64,000 nt of DNA from Novosphingobium sp. EMRT-2. GTDB taxonomy: Bacteria; Pseudomonadota; Alphaproteobacteria; Sphingomonadales; Sphingomonadaceae. Location: contig NZ_CP039696.1 of NCBI RefSeq assembly GCF_005145025.1, forward strand, positions 1 to 64,000. The letters are read 5' to 3'. Every line of letters starts with the position of its first letter. Within the stretch, counting starts at the first letter, position 1. Below are positions 52,175-60,687 of this stretch, piece by piece. The notes beneath the pieces are model-generated. The model was given only the letters and a program-made list of their open reading frames with translations. It was not told the origin of the DNA and did no database searches. The translations under genes and the position numbers were made by a program.

Positions 52175-52807
52175 CTACCCGGCGTCTTTTGCCAGCCCGC
52201 GCGCGAGCGTGCGCCCTGCCGGTTTCCGATCGTCCGCGCCGCGCTCGATCGTCTTTTCCCTGATCTGCTCTTTCTCTCGCTCGGCGCGGGTGTGCAGCTC
52301 ATGCAACCGGCGCGCCTGCATCAACTCCTCAAAATCGTCGGCAAGTTTCGGCTCCCGATATTCGAGCTTGGCCGCTGCGATCGTCTCCACGCGCGGGCCG
52401 TGAACGGCCATGCCGTCGCGGATTTCGCGCACGGCTTCCAGCCTTAGCGCGATCCGCTGCACGGCCGCCTGCGCATTGGCAATCCGGGCCTGCCACGCGA
52501 GGCGCTTGCCGGGGAACGCCAAGAATCCGGGGGGCTGCTGCTGGATTTGCTGCAAACGTGCGGTTTGCTGTTCCATCATGCTTTCTAGGCGGTCCTCGAT
52601 CTGGTTTGCCTGCTCCACCTTCTCCTCAATAACGGCCTGTAGCTGGGCGTTATAGGTTTCCTCGGTCGGGGCGGTGGCGATAGCCGCCTCCTCCTGACTG
52701 TCCAGCGTGCGCGCCTCGTCTAGCAAGCGATCTGCGTCCGCCTGTGGGTCGCCCGTGCCCTCGTCCAAGGAAACCCTGTCGGGGTCCGCGTTCGGGGTGT
52801 CCTGCAT
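52175..52807 (-). CDS. Coiled-coil protein at the kfrA position
   Basis: 210 residues, Glu/Gln/Ala-rich. AVIEEKVEQANQIEDRLESM, MEQQTARLQQIQQQPPGFLA and ARRLHELHTRAEREKEQIRE predict a long coiled coil. RK2 has kfrA between korB and traM, but no helix-turn-helix is visible here, so I do not name it. A KorB operator lies 11 bases upstream of the start at 52807, implying KorB control. Confidence 0.6.
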   Translation of the reverse strand: MQDTPNADPDRVSLDEGTGDPQADADRLLDEARTLDSQEEAAIATAPTEETYNAQLQAVIEEKVEQANQIEDRLESMMEQQTARLQQIQQQPPGFLAFPGKRLAWQARIANAQAAVQRIALRLEAVREIRDGMAVHGPRVETIAAAKLEYREPKLADDFEELMQARRLHELHTRAEREKEQIREKTIERGADDRKPAGRTLARGLAKDAG

Positions 52808-52818
52808 AGCCGTCCTTT

Positions 52819-52831
52819 TTAGCCGCTAAAA
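52819..52831. promoter_or_regulatory. KorB-type operator upstream of the coiled-coil gene
   Basis: TTTAGCCGCTAAA in the promoter region, 11 bases before ATG 52807. Confidence 0.85.
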
Positions 52832-52911
52832 TTTCGAGCGGCCACTATATCCGGTTTTTCATGTCGCGCACCATAGAAAAGGCCCCGCAAAAGCGGGGCC
52901 TATCCTCGATC

Positions 52912-53130
52912 TTAGCGCATGTCGGGCGGGGGAGGGGGGTCTTTCATCCACCAGTCGGGTTGCCCGTAGGGGCCTTCCTGCCATTCCCCATCGACCAATT
53001 CCCCTGCGCACCAAACCCAATCCAGCCCCTCATTATACTTTTGCCAGTTTCCGGGCTTGGTCCAAGCAAGAAGGATCGAAACGCCAGAGGGGGCGGACTC
53101 TATCGGTTGCCAATCATCCTCTTTGTTCAT
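52912..53130 (-). CDS. Small hypothetical protein (72 aa)
   Basis: ATG 53130 (MNKEDDWQPIESAPSGVSIL), Trp-rich (WVWCAGELVDGEWQEGPYGQ, PDWWMKDPP). W-x-P-I-x-x-A-P is a common start of small phage/plasmid DUFs. Four bases after korB in the same direction. Unknown role. Confidence 0.55.
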   Translation of the reverse strand: MNKEDDWQPIESAPSGVSILLAWTKPGNWQKYNEGLDWVWCAGELVDGEWQEGPYGQPDWWMKDPPPPPDMR

Positions 53131-53134
53131 TGGA

Positions 53135-54166
53135 TCATCCTTCAAGAACGGCAACGAGCTGCATTTTCCCAAGGTCGACCTCGGCCTCCTCGCCGCTGTC
53201 CTCATACTTGATCCATGCCACGCCATCCCGCGACGGCCGCTTATTCAGGATCAAGCGGGCAGGGCGCTTGCTATGGACAACCTGCACAATGGCCTTTTTC
53301 AGCTTTAGCGGGTCTTCCTCCTTCGGCTCTTTCCCGCCCTCGGCCCCGGCATCGTCACCAGCTCCGCCGTTCCCCTCGTCGTCGCCCGCGCCTTCGCCGT
53401 CCTGATCGCCCTCGTCGCCCAAATTGGCCTCAAGAAACTCCTTCAAGAGCCGCACGGAGCCGCGCGTAATCTCCTGATCGGCATCGGCCAGCCAACGCGC
53501 CACGCCCTCGCTATGCTTCTTGTGGAGGCCCACAAGGTCATAGATCAACGTCACGTCCCTGCACCGCCCGCCTTGGAACGCCTTGGCGATCGGCTCCGGC
53601 AAATCGAGCAAGGTCGCGTGCTGGGTGACAAAGGCCGGTGATTTGCCGATGGCCTTCGCAATTTCGCCCTTCTTTTTCCCGTTCGCCAGCTCGCGGCCGA
53701 TGTAGTCGGCAATCTCGCGGGCCGTGAGGGCGTCTCGCTGCAAATTCTCAATGACCTGATCGGCCTCGGTATAATCCGGGTCGATGAAACCCGGAATCGT
53801 CGCCTTCTCGGCCAAAAGCGATGCGCGATAGCGCCGCGCGCCGTGGTTTATGAGATAGCGGCCCTCAACTTTCGGGTTCGGGCGAACGGAAATCGGCGTT
53901 TTCACGCCGCGCGCCCTGATCGTCTCGGCCATTTCCGCCAGCGAATTTTCATCAAACTGCTTGCGGGGCTGGTGCGGGTCTTCGTCAATCAGCGCCAGCT
54001 CCAATTCGAGCGGTGCCCCTGAACCGCCCTCCGGGGCCGCAGGAGAGGCGAGGAGGCCCGAAAGGTCGCCCAACCCCTCCAACCCCAGCCCCGACGCCCG
54101 CACGGGCTTCTGAGGGGCCTTGGTGGACGATTTGCCCGGCTTCTTGTCCTCGGTGTTCTCGGCCAT
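53135..54166 (-). CDS. korB: KorB, ParB-family partition protein and global repressor
   Basis: 343 residues from ATG 54166, two bases after the incC stop with GGAG upstream. ParB N-terminal box GARRYRASLL (109-118), IENLQRDALTAREIADYIGR, helix-turn-helix GEIAKAIGKSPAFVTQHATL (167 on), an acidic linker, and a C-terminal SH3-like dimerisation end (WIKYEDSGEEAEVDLGKMQL). Closely resembles RK2 KorB in the DNA-binding part. It should bind the six TTTAGCSGCTAAA sites listed here, both for repression and for partition. Confidence 0.92.
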   Translation of the reverse strand: MAENTEDKKPGKSSTKAPQKPVRASGLGLEGLGDLSGLLASPAAPEGGSGAPLELELALIDEDPHQPRKQFDENSLAEMAETIRARGVKTPISVRPNPKVEGRYLINHGARRYRASLLAEKATIPGFIDPDYTEADQVIENLQRDALTAREIADYIGRELANGKKKGEIAKAIGKSPAFVTQHATLLDLPEPIAKAFQGGRCRDVTLIYDLVGLHKKHSEGVARWLADADQEITRGSVRLLKEFLEANLGDEGDQDGEGAGDDEGNGGAGDDAGAEGGKEPKEEDPLKLKKAIVQVVHSKRPARLILNKRPSRDGVAWIKYEDSGEEAEVDLGKMQLVAVLEG

Positions 54167-54168
54167 CG

Positions 54169-54915
54169 TCAAATCTCCATTTTCTCTTGAATGTGGCGGG
54201 CCATCGCTCGCATTTCCTGCGCCGCTTTCCGCGCCGAAGTCCGTTTGATCGACCAAACCGGGACGCCCGACGCCAGCGCGTCCGCAACGCTGCTCCGGTT
54301 CCCGATCGGCGTTGGAATGACCAACTGGGGATAGGCACTGGTCAGCTCGTCAAGGTGCTGCCCGTGACGTGGGTTCCGCCCGTCAACCTTGCTCGGAATC
54401 ATTCCAAGGAATTGCAGCGCCGGGTTCGCGCGCCGGATATTGGCGATCGTCGTCACCATCTTTTGGATGCCCTGCAAGCTGTAGGCTTCCAGCTCGATAG
54501 GCGAGGCCGCGAAGTCGGCCGATAGCAGCGCCGCCGCCATTCTGACGCCAAGGGAAGGGGGGGTGTCGATCAGGCACACGTCAAAGCCTTGCGCCGCGAT
54601 CACGGCCAGACTGCGCTTGAACGCGCCCGCCGCTTCCCCAAGATCTAGTTTCTCAAGATCGGCTAACCGGCCATCGGCGGAAAAGACCGCAATCCCATCG
54701 GCGTTAGCCTGGTCGAATTGTGACACGCCATCAAAGAGGCTGCTCGCCAAGGCTCCGCTATCATATTCGCCAAGGGTGAAACTGGCGTTTCCTTGGGTGT
54801 CCAAATCAATAACCGCGACCTTCAATCCTTGCTCTTTGAAGTAATAAGCAAGATGCACGGTCGTTGAAGTCTTCCCAACGCCGCCTTTCTGGTTCGCTAT
54901 GACAAGTGTTTTCAT
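54169..54915 (-). CDS. incC: IncC, ParA-type partition ATPase
   Basis: 248 residues from ATG 54915 (MKTLVIANQKGGVGKTSTTV) with deviant Walker A KGGVGKT (10-16); DVCLIDTPPSLGVRM is Walker B and IPSKVDGRNP follows. Start overlaps the korA stop. Works with KorB to segregate plasmid copies and strengthens KorB repression in RK2. Confidence 0.92.
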   Translation of the reverse strand: MKTLVIANQKGGVGKTSTTVHLAYYFKEQGLKVAVIDLDTQGNASFTLGEYDSGALASSLFDGVSQFDQANADGIAVFSADGRLADLEKLDLGEAAGAFKRSLAVIAAQGFDVCLIDTPPSLGVRMAAALLSADFAASPIELEAYSLQGIQKMVTTIANIRRANPALQFLGMIPSKVDGRNPRHGQHLDELTSAYPQLVIPTPIGNRSSVADALASGVPVWSIKRTSARKAAQEMRAMARHIQEKMEI

Positions 54916-55211
54916 CATTTGGCGTCCAATTTCCTGACCGCCTCGCGCTGCCATTGCCGCACAAGGAAGGCTTTGTGTTTCGGTAAAACCGCCGTCACGC
55001 GCTCGAAACCTTCGGGAACCTCGCTATGGGCATCCCAAATCCGGTTGACCGCCAGACAAACGGCATTGCGTGATACGCCTTCGCGCTTCGCCACGGCCGA
55101 TTGAGCCTCGCCGTCCACCAGAACAGCCCGCGCCATTTCGAGCGGTCGCGCTGCGATAATGAGCTGTCCAGCAGCTCGCTCAAAGGCTGACGCGCTCAAG
55201 CGTTTATCCAT
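54915..55211 (-). CDS. korA: KorA/TrfB-type global repressor
   Basis: 98 residues (MDKRLSASAFERAAGQLIIA). ARAVLVDGEAQSAVAKREGV with RNAVCLAVNRIWDAH is the KorA helix-turn-helix, and EGFERVTAVLPKHKAFLVRQ the dimerisation end shared with TrbA. Same length and order as RK2 korA. Start overlaps the kleE end by 8 bases. No perfect RK2-type GTTTAGCTAAAC site was found, so its operator may differ. Confidence 0.92.
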   Translation of the reverse strand: MDKRLSASAFERAAGQLIIAARPLEMARAVLVDGEAQSAVAKREGVSRNAVCLAVNRIWDAHSEVPEGFERVTAVLPKHKAFLVRQWQREAVRKLDAK

Positions 55212-55533
55212 TGGGCCTGCCGCGATTCTTCTCGCGGTATAGCTTCGGCTCATACACGCCGAAAAAGATGTAGAGGGCGATATAGACCGCGTAATAGGCA
55301 AGGAACTGCCAACCGGCATGAACATCCGGTGTGTTCCAATACCAGAGCATCCGCAGGAACTGCCAGAAAACGACAACCGGGATGATAAAGCGGGCTACGG
55401 TCCAGATCAGGATTCCGATCGTCCAGACCGCCAGAATGACATGATCCACGCGACGGCCCTCCCATGCAGGCGGAGGATTGGGGAACCGCAGGACCACGCG
55501 GCGCGCGGACAGCGGGGGAAACTTGGCTTTCAT
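55204..55533 (-). CDS. kleE: KleE-like membrane protein
   Basis: 109 residues from ATG 55533. Two or three hydrophobic segments: HVILAVWTIGILIWTVARFI, IPVVVFWQFLRMLWYWNTPD and AGWQFLAYYAVYIALYIFFG. FWQ-x-x-RM-x-x-WNTP and AGW-x-FL are shared with RK2 KleE. Function unknown in the family. Its 5' leader is nearly the same as that of klcA. Confidence 0.7.
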   Translation of the reverse strand: MKAKFPPLSARRVVLRFPNPPPAWEGRRVDHVILAVWTIGILIWTVARFIIPVVVFWQFLRMLWYWNTPDVHAGWQFLAYYAVYIALYIFFGVYEPKLYREKNRGRPNG

Positions 55534-55588
55534 CGGAATACTCCGGTTTCGACCTTGGCGGGTTGCCCGGTCACAACCGATATAATGA
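55534..55588 (-). promoter_or_regulatory. kleE leader/promoter sharing a motif with klcA
   Basis: CTCCGGTTTCGACCTTGG at 55541-55558 recurs at 56428-56445 upstream of klcA. GCCCGG and CCGATATA follow at nearly the same distances (24 and 36 bases against 25 and 37). Both lie directly before start codons. Likely common operator (KorC candidate) plus promoter. Confidence 0.65.
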
Positions 55589-55637
55589 CAGCATCCCAAG
55601 CCGTGTCAAGCCCTCGTAAAGTCCAATGCGGAATAAT

Positions 55638-55650
55638 TTTAGCCGCTAAA
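55638..55650. promoter_or_regulatory. KorB-type operator at the korC 3' end, upstream of kleE
   Basis: TTTAGCCGCTAAA overlaps the last codons and stop of korC, giving the same DFSG ending as traJ. Confidence 0.85.
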
Positions 55651-55902
55651 ATCCCCTTTCTGGCGTTCCCAAATATTTCCCAGCCCTGCCGCTGCGCATA
55701 ACAACGCCCATGCCGAATAAGGAATCTGATCCTCGCCGCCCGTCCAGCGCCGGATTACGCGCGTATTGCTCAAGCCCAAGAAGCGCGATGCCGTGCCGCC
55801 AGTCATATCCGCCGCTTTGAGGATCGTCCTGACCTCCTCCGGCGTCGGCTGCTGCCACCCCTGATCGGCGGGCAATAGGCAATCTGGCCGAACGTCTGTC
55901 AT
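55639..55902 (-). CDS. korC: KorC-like transcriptional repressor
   Basis: 87 residues from ATG 55902 (MTDVRPDCLLPADQGWQQPT). PEEVRTILKAADMTGGTASR, FLGLSNTRVIRRWTGGEDQI and PYSAWALLCAAAGLG match the RK2 KorC pattern of helix-turn-helix then P-Y-x-A-WALL. Follows klcA in the same direction, as in RK2. It probably binds the shared klcA/kleE leader. Confidence 0.7.
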   Translation of the reverse strand: MTDVRPDCLLPADQGWQQPTPEEVRTILKAADMTGGTASRFLGLSNTRVIRRWTGGEDQIPYSAWALLCAAAGLGNIWERQKGDFSG

Positions 55903-56006
55903 GCGCGCGTCTGTTCCTTCGTTGGCGTTGCTCCTCAAGGCAGGCAACCTATGAATATGTCCGATGGCTGGGGAAGGGAAGGGGGGCACTCGCCCCCCAA
56001 GCGCCC

Positions 56007-56420
56007 TTAATCGACCGCCGCCGCGATCACCGCCGCCTCTGCATGTCGCGCGGCATAGCCGTAAGCGCGCACATAGAGCCGGGCAAAATGATCGTCGTCG
56101 TATTTTTCGTGCATGTGGGCCAGCATGGACAACGTGGCTATAAGGCCCGCTGCATCGGCCGACACGTCGCCGGAGAAGCCTTTTTCATCCCACGCCAGAT
56201 GATATTGAGCCTGACCGTCCGGGGCCATGTAAAAGCCGCCATTCGATAGGGTGTAGAAATGCCAATATGCGCCCGTGTAGTCGGCGGACAGCTTGGACAT
56301 ATAGCCATAGGTGATAGCCTCGGCCTCGATCATGCGCGCCAGCCCGAACAGCCGGGGCAGGAACATGAGTCGATCGTCCTCGCCAACCAAAGCGGCGGCA
56401 ATTCCCTTATGAGTGTTCAT
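56007..56420 (-). CDS. klcA: KlcA/ArdB-type antirestriction protein
   Basis: 137 residues from ATG 56420. LPRLFGLARMIEAEAITYGY, YTGAYWHFYTLSNGGFYMAP and SGDVSADAAGLIATLSMLAH are the ArdB/KlcA signature. Blocks type I restriction and so helps establishment in new hosts. Transcribed toward korC from the shared leader, with a KorB site about 100 bases upstream. Confidence 0.88.
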   Translation of the reverse strand: MNTHKGIAAALVGEDDRLMFLPRLFGLARMIEAEAITYGYMSKLSADYTGAYWHFYTLSNGGFYMAPDGQAQYHLAWDEKGFSGDVSADAAGLIATLSMLAHMHEKYDDDHFARLYVRAYGYAARHAEAAVIAAAVD

Positions 56421-56476
56421 CGGACTTCTCCGGTTTCGACCTTGGCACCATAGCCCGGCCATATCCGATATATTGG
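56421..56476 (-). promoter_or_regulatory. klcA leader/promoter sharing a motif with kleE
   Basis: Contains CTCCGGTTTCGACCTTGG (56428-56445), GCCCGG (56453) and CCGATATA (56465-56472). See the kleE leader entry. Confidence 0.65.
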
Positions 56477-56523
56477 ACGTTTCCCGGTTGCCGTCAAGTT
56501 ATGCTCGCCCGCCATGACCATCT

Positions 56524-56536
56524 TTTAGCCGCTAAA
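56524..56536. promoter_or_regulatory. KorB-type operator upstream of klcA
   Basis: TTTAGCCGCTAAA, about 104 bases before the klcA start and 223 bases after the rep stop. Likely represses the klcA promoter at a distance. Confidence 0.85.
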
Positions 56537-56758
56537 ATGACCTCCATCGCAAGGCATATTTGCTTGCCGCGCCGCAATTACCATAGGGCCGATTTTCCCG
56601 CCTCAATTGAGCGCGAGAACCGGCCCCCAAATCGGGGCCTTACCCCCTTTTTGGTGTTCAAACAGTTTCAATTACGTGTTGCGCGACTAGCGCAACTCCG
56701 ATTCACCTTAAACAAATAAACTCAAGGGGTGCTTCAGGAGCTTTTTGAGACTCACGGG
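56537..56758. other. Gap between rep and klcA
   Basis: No gene. GGCCCC-CAAATC-GGGGCC near 56623-56640, followed by a T/C-rich tract, could be a rightward terminator. GTTGCGC-GACTA-GCGCAAC at 56678-56696 is a perfect 7-bp stem. In RK2 this side carries oriV, but I see no tandem iterons. Confidence 0.4.
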
Positions 56759-57532
56759 TTAAGCTGCCTCTCCATCGCGTGCGCAAATGCCCTCCCACAA
56801 GCGCACGAGGGTTTCCGCCATCGCCTTGTCCGTTGTGGTTTCCCGTATGTAATCGGCCTTGCTCAACCGTGAGAGCATCCAAGCCGTTTCCTCAAGCCGC
56901 CCTCTCTGGCGTTCCGCCTCGTCATCAGGGACCGGGGCAGGGCGGGCATGACGTTCGAGCATGTTCAGCAGCTCGCGCGGCATGTCGATGCGATAGGCAT
57001 TGGAAGTCTGCTCGGATCGTGCGCCCGCCTCGGTGATATGCCGGATATAGCGCCGTAGCCGGGCCAGCAGCCCGATTTCACCAAGCGCCTTGATCGCGCG
57101 GCCGACGCTGGCCCGCGAAACGACTGCCCAATCTGCAATCATTTCGTAGCTGGGGATCACGTTGCCCCTGAAACGCTCCTCCATCCGCAGCAGGGCCTTA
57201 TAGACCCGCACCGCTGAATTGGTGATGTTCATGCAGGCCCGTTCAAATTCGGTCGCCTCGCGCGGCTCCTTCCGCAACTGAACGCGAAGGACACGCCCCT
57301 TTTCAAACGCCAGATTAACAGCGTGCCAGCAGCCTTTGCGGGTCTTCTTGTCCCGCGTTGCCAAAAACGCCCTTTCCACGGTGCCGCCAGCTTCCTTGCT
57401 GTTGGCTCGAACATGATCGCCGTCCCTGCGCCTGCCTTTCCGGCTCCGGCTCTTATCCCCGTAGGCTTTGGCGCTGATCGTATCCAGCAGCTCCCCGATT
57501 TGGAAAGCTCCTATCTCTTTGGCGTAACTCAT
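56759..57532 (-). CDS. Putative plasmid replication initiator (winged-helix type)
   Basis: 257 residues, ATG 57532 (MSYAKEIGAFQIGELLDTIS). NSAVRVYKALLRMEERFRGN, VIPSYEMIADWAVVSRASVG and RAIKALGEIGLLARLRRYIR read as a winged helix like that of Rep proteins, and SKADYIRETTTDKAMAETLV ends it. It occupies the trfA place between klcA and trbA with the same direction as trfA but does not resemble TrfA. The role is inferred from position and fold; a regulator is the alternative. Confidence 0.6.
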   Translation of the reverse strand: MSYAKEIGAFQIGELLDTISAKAYGDKSRSRKGRRRDGDHVRANSKEAGGTVERAFLATRDKKTRKGCWHAVNLAFEKGRVLRVQLRKEPREATEFERACMNITNSAVRVYKALLRMEERFRGNVIPSYEMIADWAVVSRASVGRAIKALGEIGLLARLRRYIRHITEAGARSEQTSNAYRIDMPRELLNMLERHARPAPVPDDEAERQRGRLEETAWMLSRLSKADYIRETTTDKAMAETLVRLWEGICARDGEAA

Positions 57533-57712
57533 CGTCGTCCCTCCTTTGCGAAGGGCCGGGAGGCAGGCAAAAAAATCCCGTTGCGCGAATCAAGCGCCCT
57601 TGAACCGAAGTCCGAAAACCGCTAAGTGGGAAATTGTATGGAGTGTTCAGCGTTGGCGCGCTGTCCCACACAAGCGGTTTTGAGGGTGCCCGGCTTCGTG
57701 CCGGGCATTTCT

Positions 57713-57952
57713 TTATCCACTCACGGCCAGAAACTCCTGTTGCAGAAACATATCGTCCCCGATCCGCTCTAGGATCGCGTTGATTGCGGCCTCGCGGGAC
57801 GTGAAACCCTTGCTGGCTTTCACCCTCTCCACGATCTCGACGGCTTTAGGGGACAAGGCCATACTCATGCGCTTATAGCCCTGCTCGCTCTGCGCCTTCG
57901 CGCGTTTGCGCTGGGACAGAGTGGAAGGTTTAGGTTGCGTGTGAGTCGCCAT
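57713..57952 (-). CDS. Small ribbon-helix-helix-like protein (79 aa)
   Basis: ATG 57952 (MATHTQPKPSTLSQRKRAKA). Basic start, then MSMALSPKAVEIVERVKASK and GFTSREAAINAILERIGDD, a ribbon-helix-helix pattern. Upstream of rep in the same direction, so a copy-number or rep regulator is plausible. A GCCCGG-CTTCGT-GCCGGGC hairpin follows its stop (about 57689-57707). Confidence 0.6.
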   Translation of the reverse strand: MATHTQPKPSTLSQRKRAKAQSEQGYKRMSMALSPKAVEIVERVKASKGFTSREAAINAILERIGDDMFLQQEFLAVSG

Positions 57953-58446
57953 AATGCCCCGGCTTAACGGACATTAAAGGTTCTGGCAATTCAGCACTGA
58001 AAATTTTATGACAATGGCCCAAAGACACGCATAGAAAAAGAGTTTGAATTAGCGCCATCACTCTTAGTTCTGGCGTGGCACTCAACGTCTGCATGAGCTT
58101 GTGTTTGCAGACAACCGGCATCGTCCAAGTAATGCCAGCCCCATGCCCCCATAGCCGATTCTTTTGAAATTCGTCCGAGCCGATCTGTCTGCCAACAGAA
58201 ATCTTAACCGCCGGCGGGCACTAAACCGTTTCGCTCATTTGAACGCCAAAGAGGATTTTAAGGAAGCTCAATCTTGACCCTGCCAGCTCCGGTTTTGTCT
58301 TCTACGGACTAGGGGAACAACCGGGAGGCGCGCACGCACGAATCGCCGGTTTTGTTCGATAACGGCACCACTAACATTCAGATAAAGTCGCATAGCCGCT
58401 TCCTTTCTGGCGCGCGCCGTCATATCCTCACGCGGCCACCCGGAAT
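57953..58446. other. Gap between the rep module and trbA
   Basis: About 490 bases without a convincing gene. I see no tandem iterons, DnaA-box cluster or AT-rich repeat array. It should contain the divergent promoters for the ribbon-helix-helix/rep genes and trbA. The oriV may lie here or within the rep gene; nothing in the sequence decides this. Confidence 0.4.
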
Positions 58447-58459
58447 TTTAGCGGCTAAA
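58447..58459. promoter_or_regulatory. KorB-type operator upstream of trbA
   Basis: TTTAGCGGCTAAA ends 10 bases before the TTG start of trbA. Same placement as the O_B at the RK2 trbA/trfA promoter region. Confidence 0.85.
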
Positions 58460-58469
58460 ACCAACACCC

Positions 58470-58871
58470 TTGCGGAAGAAAGAAACCGAACCTGTGTATC
58501 GGAAGGTTCTCGCCATCAACATTAACCGCTTCTTGGCCCTAAGACGGCTCAAGAAAAAAGACCTCGCGGAAAATGCGGGGCTGTCTGTGTCCTTCGTATC
58601 TGACGTTACAGCCGGTAAGGGAAACCCGTCGCTCGAAACAATCGCCGCCATCGCAAATGCTCTGGAAGTCCCGCTTGTCGCGCTGCTGGAACCGCCGCCA
58701 ATCGGCACCGATGGCTGGGACGCCAGCCTAGCCGATACCTTATCAAGAGAAGATAAAAAGCTGGGGCTTCCTCCCGGTTATAAGCGCGTTTCCGCTATCG
58801 TCACGGATCACCAAGCGTTCCAGATAGCACAATGGCACAAGGCTGCCCACGCTAAGTTGCGCCGGTCCTGA
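58470..58871 (+). CDS. trbA: TrbA-type repressor of transfer genes
   Basis: 133 residues; open from a TTG at 58470, and the exact start is uncertain. XRE helix-turn-helix (KKKDLAENAGLSVSFVSDVT), and a C terminus LPPGYKRVSAIVTDHQAFQI that resembles the KorA end, exactly the TrbA-KorA relation known in RK2. It is followed after 106 bases by trbB. Expected to repress the trb and tra promoters. Confidence 0.85.
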   Translation: MRKKETEPVYRKVLAININRFLALRRLKKKDLAENAGLSVSFVSDVTAGKGNPSLETIAAIANALEVPLVALLEPPPIGTDGWDASLADTLSREDKKLGLPPGYKRVSAIVTDHQAFQIAQWHKAAHAKLRRS

Positions 58872-58977
58872 CAATCCCCCCGATCTGAACCTAATTCTTT
58901 GCAATCGTTCTGGTTGCCTACATGAAAATTCCGGTATATCCCTTGCGTCCATTTTGTTTTGGCAGGGACGGAGCTTC

Positions 58978-59943
58978 ATGCAGGCGAAGGGGGAACCCGC
59001 TCAAGATACGGTAAAAGAGCGTGCGAAGGAAATGCTTCGCCGCTCGATGCAACCGCTTATGTTGGATGCGCTTGCCGATCCCAAAACCGTAGAGCTGATC
59101 CTGAACGCCGATGGCAAGCTATGGCTGGAACGCCTTGGCGAACGCATGATCTGCATCGGCACGGTCGCGCCAAGCCGGGCCGAGGCGATCGTTAAAGCGG
59201 TCGCTGGCTACCACAACAAGGAAGTGACGCGGGCTTCGCCAGTTCTGGAAGGCGAGTTTCCCATAGATGGCTCTCGCTTCGCCGGGCAGATGCCCCCGGT
59301 CGTGCCCGCGCCGACCTTCGCCATCCGAAAGCGCGCCGTGGCGATCTTCACCCTCGAACAATATGTAGAGGGCGGGATTATGACGGCGGAGCAATGCAGC
59401 CTCATCCATGAGGCTATCCGCGCGCACCGCAACATTCTGGTGATTGGCGGCACCGGCAGCGGCAAAACAACGCTAGTGAATGCCATTATCAACGGGATGG
59501 TGGACGCGGACCCGACCGAACGGCTCGTAATCATTGAGGATACCGGCGAGATTCAATGCGCCGCTGAAAACTACGTCCAGTTCCACACGTCGCCGCAAGT
59601 TTCCATGACGGCGCTGCTCAAGACAACCCTGCGGATGCGCCCCGATCGTATCCTAGTGGGCGAGGTTCGCGGCCCGGAAGCCCTTGACCTCCTTATGGCG
59701 TGGAACACCGGCCACGAGGGCGGGGCGGCAACGCTGCACGCCAACAACGCCGAAGCGGGCCTTAGCAGGCTCCAAATGCTCATCAGTATGCACCCTGATT
59801 CACCACGGCCGATCGAGCCGCTGATTGGTGATGCGGTGCATTTGATCGTCCACATCGCGCGCACGCCAGAGGGTCGCCGCATTGAAAGCCTGCTGGAAGT
59901 CGGGGGCTACGTGGATGGGAAATACATTTTGCGCAAACTGTGA
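58978..59943 (+). CDS. trbB: TrbB, VirB11-type secretion ATPase
   Basis: 321 residues from ATG 58978 with GGAG before it. Walker [14 protein letters not shown] (about 157-164), [28 protein letters not shown], and a [14 protein letters not shown]is box. Hexameric traffic ATPase of the Trb type IV secretion system. First gene of the trb operon. Confidence 0.95.
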   Translation: MQAKGEPAQDTVKERAKEMLRRSMQPLMLDALADPKTVELILNADGKLWLERLGERMICIGTVAPSRAEAIVKAVAGYHNKEVTRASPVLEGEFPIDGSRFAGQMPPVVPAPTFAIRKRAVAIFTLEQYVEGGIMTAEQCSLIHEAIRAHRNILVIGGTGSGKTTLVNAIINGMVDADPTERLVIIEDTGEIQCAAENYVQFHTSPQVSMTALLKTTLRMRPDRILVGEVRGPEALDLLMAWNTGHEGGAATLHANNAEAGLSRLQMLISMHPDSPRPIEPLIGDAVHLIVHIARTPEGRRIESLLEVGGYVDGKYILRKL

Positions 59944-59956
59944 AGGAGCAAGACAT

Positions 59957-60337
59957 ATGACGTTGTTTTGGAATGACGCCGACGCCCGCCGTAAGGCGCT
60001 CGTTTGGGGTATGCTGGGGCTGGCGCTTGTCCTGCTCCTGATGTGGCCGCACGCGGCTTGGGCGTCCGATACCACGGGCGGCCTGCCCTATGAATCCTAT
60101 ATGACCAAGGTTCGCCAGTCGATGACGGGCACCGTCGGCTATACCTTCGCCCTCGTCGGCATCGTCGTTGCCGGTGGTGTCCTGATCTTCGGCGGCGACC
60201 TCAACGGCTTCGTCCGCACGCTGCTGCTGATCGTTCTCGTCGCCTCGATGCTCGTCGGCGCAAACTCGGTCCTGTCTTCCATCACGGGCGGCGGCGCGGT
60301 CATCACCGGCAACGCTGCGCCCGCGCTGGCGGGCTAA
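59957..60337 (+). CDS. trbC: TrbC, propilin
   Basis: 126 residues. Long signal peptide (ALVWGMLGLALVLLLMWPHA), then TGGLPYESYMTKVRQSMTGT and GIVVAGGVLIFGGDLNGFVR, close to RK2 TrbC. In RK2 the peptide is cut at both ends and cyclised by TraF, which is present at 45140. Thirteen bases after trbB. Confidence 0.93.
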   Translation: MTLFWNDADARRKALVWGMLGLALVLLLMWPHAAWASDTTGGLPYESYMTKVRQSMTGTVGYTFALVGIVVAGGVLIFGGDLNGFVRTLLLIVLVASMLVGANSVLSSITGGGAVITGNAAPALAG

Positions 60338-60354
60338 AGGGGAGGGCCGCTATC

Positions 60355-60687
60355 ATGGCTCTGCGATCAGTGCCTATTCGCCGTTCTGGCGTCCGCAACA
60401 ATCTATTTTTGGGTGGGGACCGGGAGCTAGTGATGGCCACCGGCCTAGCGTCGATGGCACTGATCGTTCCGGCCATCAATTCATTGAAGGCTTGGACCGC
60501 TGGCCTCCTGATCTGGTTTCTTGGCGTGTGGGCTTGCCGCCTCATGGCCAAGTCGGACCCGCTGATGCGGTTCGTTTACCTGCGGCACCGCACCTACCGC
60601 CCTTACTACCCCGCCCACTCCACGCCCTTTCGCAAGAACGGCCGCCTGCAATTCCGCCGCTATCGGCAACCGGGGAAGAAAAAATGA
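60355..60687 (+). CDS. trbD: TrbD, VirB3-like
   Basis: 110 residues. One hydrophobic hairpin (VMATGLASMALIVPAINSLK, TAGLLIWFLGVWACRLMAKS) and DPLMRFVYLRHRTYRPYYPA, as in VirB3/TrbD. Basic C terminus. Inner-membrane part of the channel, works with TrbE. Stop overlaps the trbE start. Confidence 0.92.
   Translation: MALRSVPIRRSGVRNNLFLGGDRELVMATGLASMALIVPAINSLKAWTAGLLIWFLGVWACRLMAKSDPLMRFVYLRHRTYRPYYPAHSTPFRKNGRLQFRRYRQPGKKK

Noticed and set aside
52175..52807. Naming the coiled-coil gene kfrA
   Set aside because: Position and coiled coil fit, but I cannot see the N-terminal helix-turn-helix of KfrA.
56537..58446. Iteron-type oriV around rep
   Set aside because: I looked for tandem 17-22 bp repeats on both sides of rep and saw none; only isolated inverted repeats.
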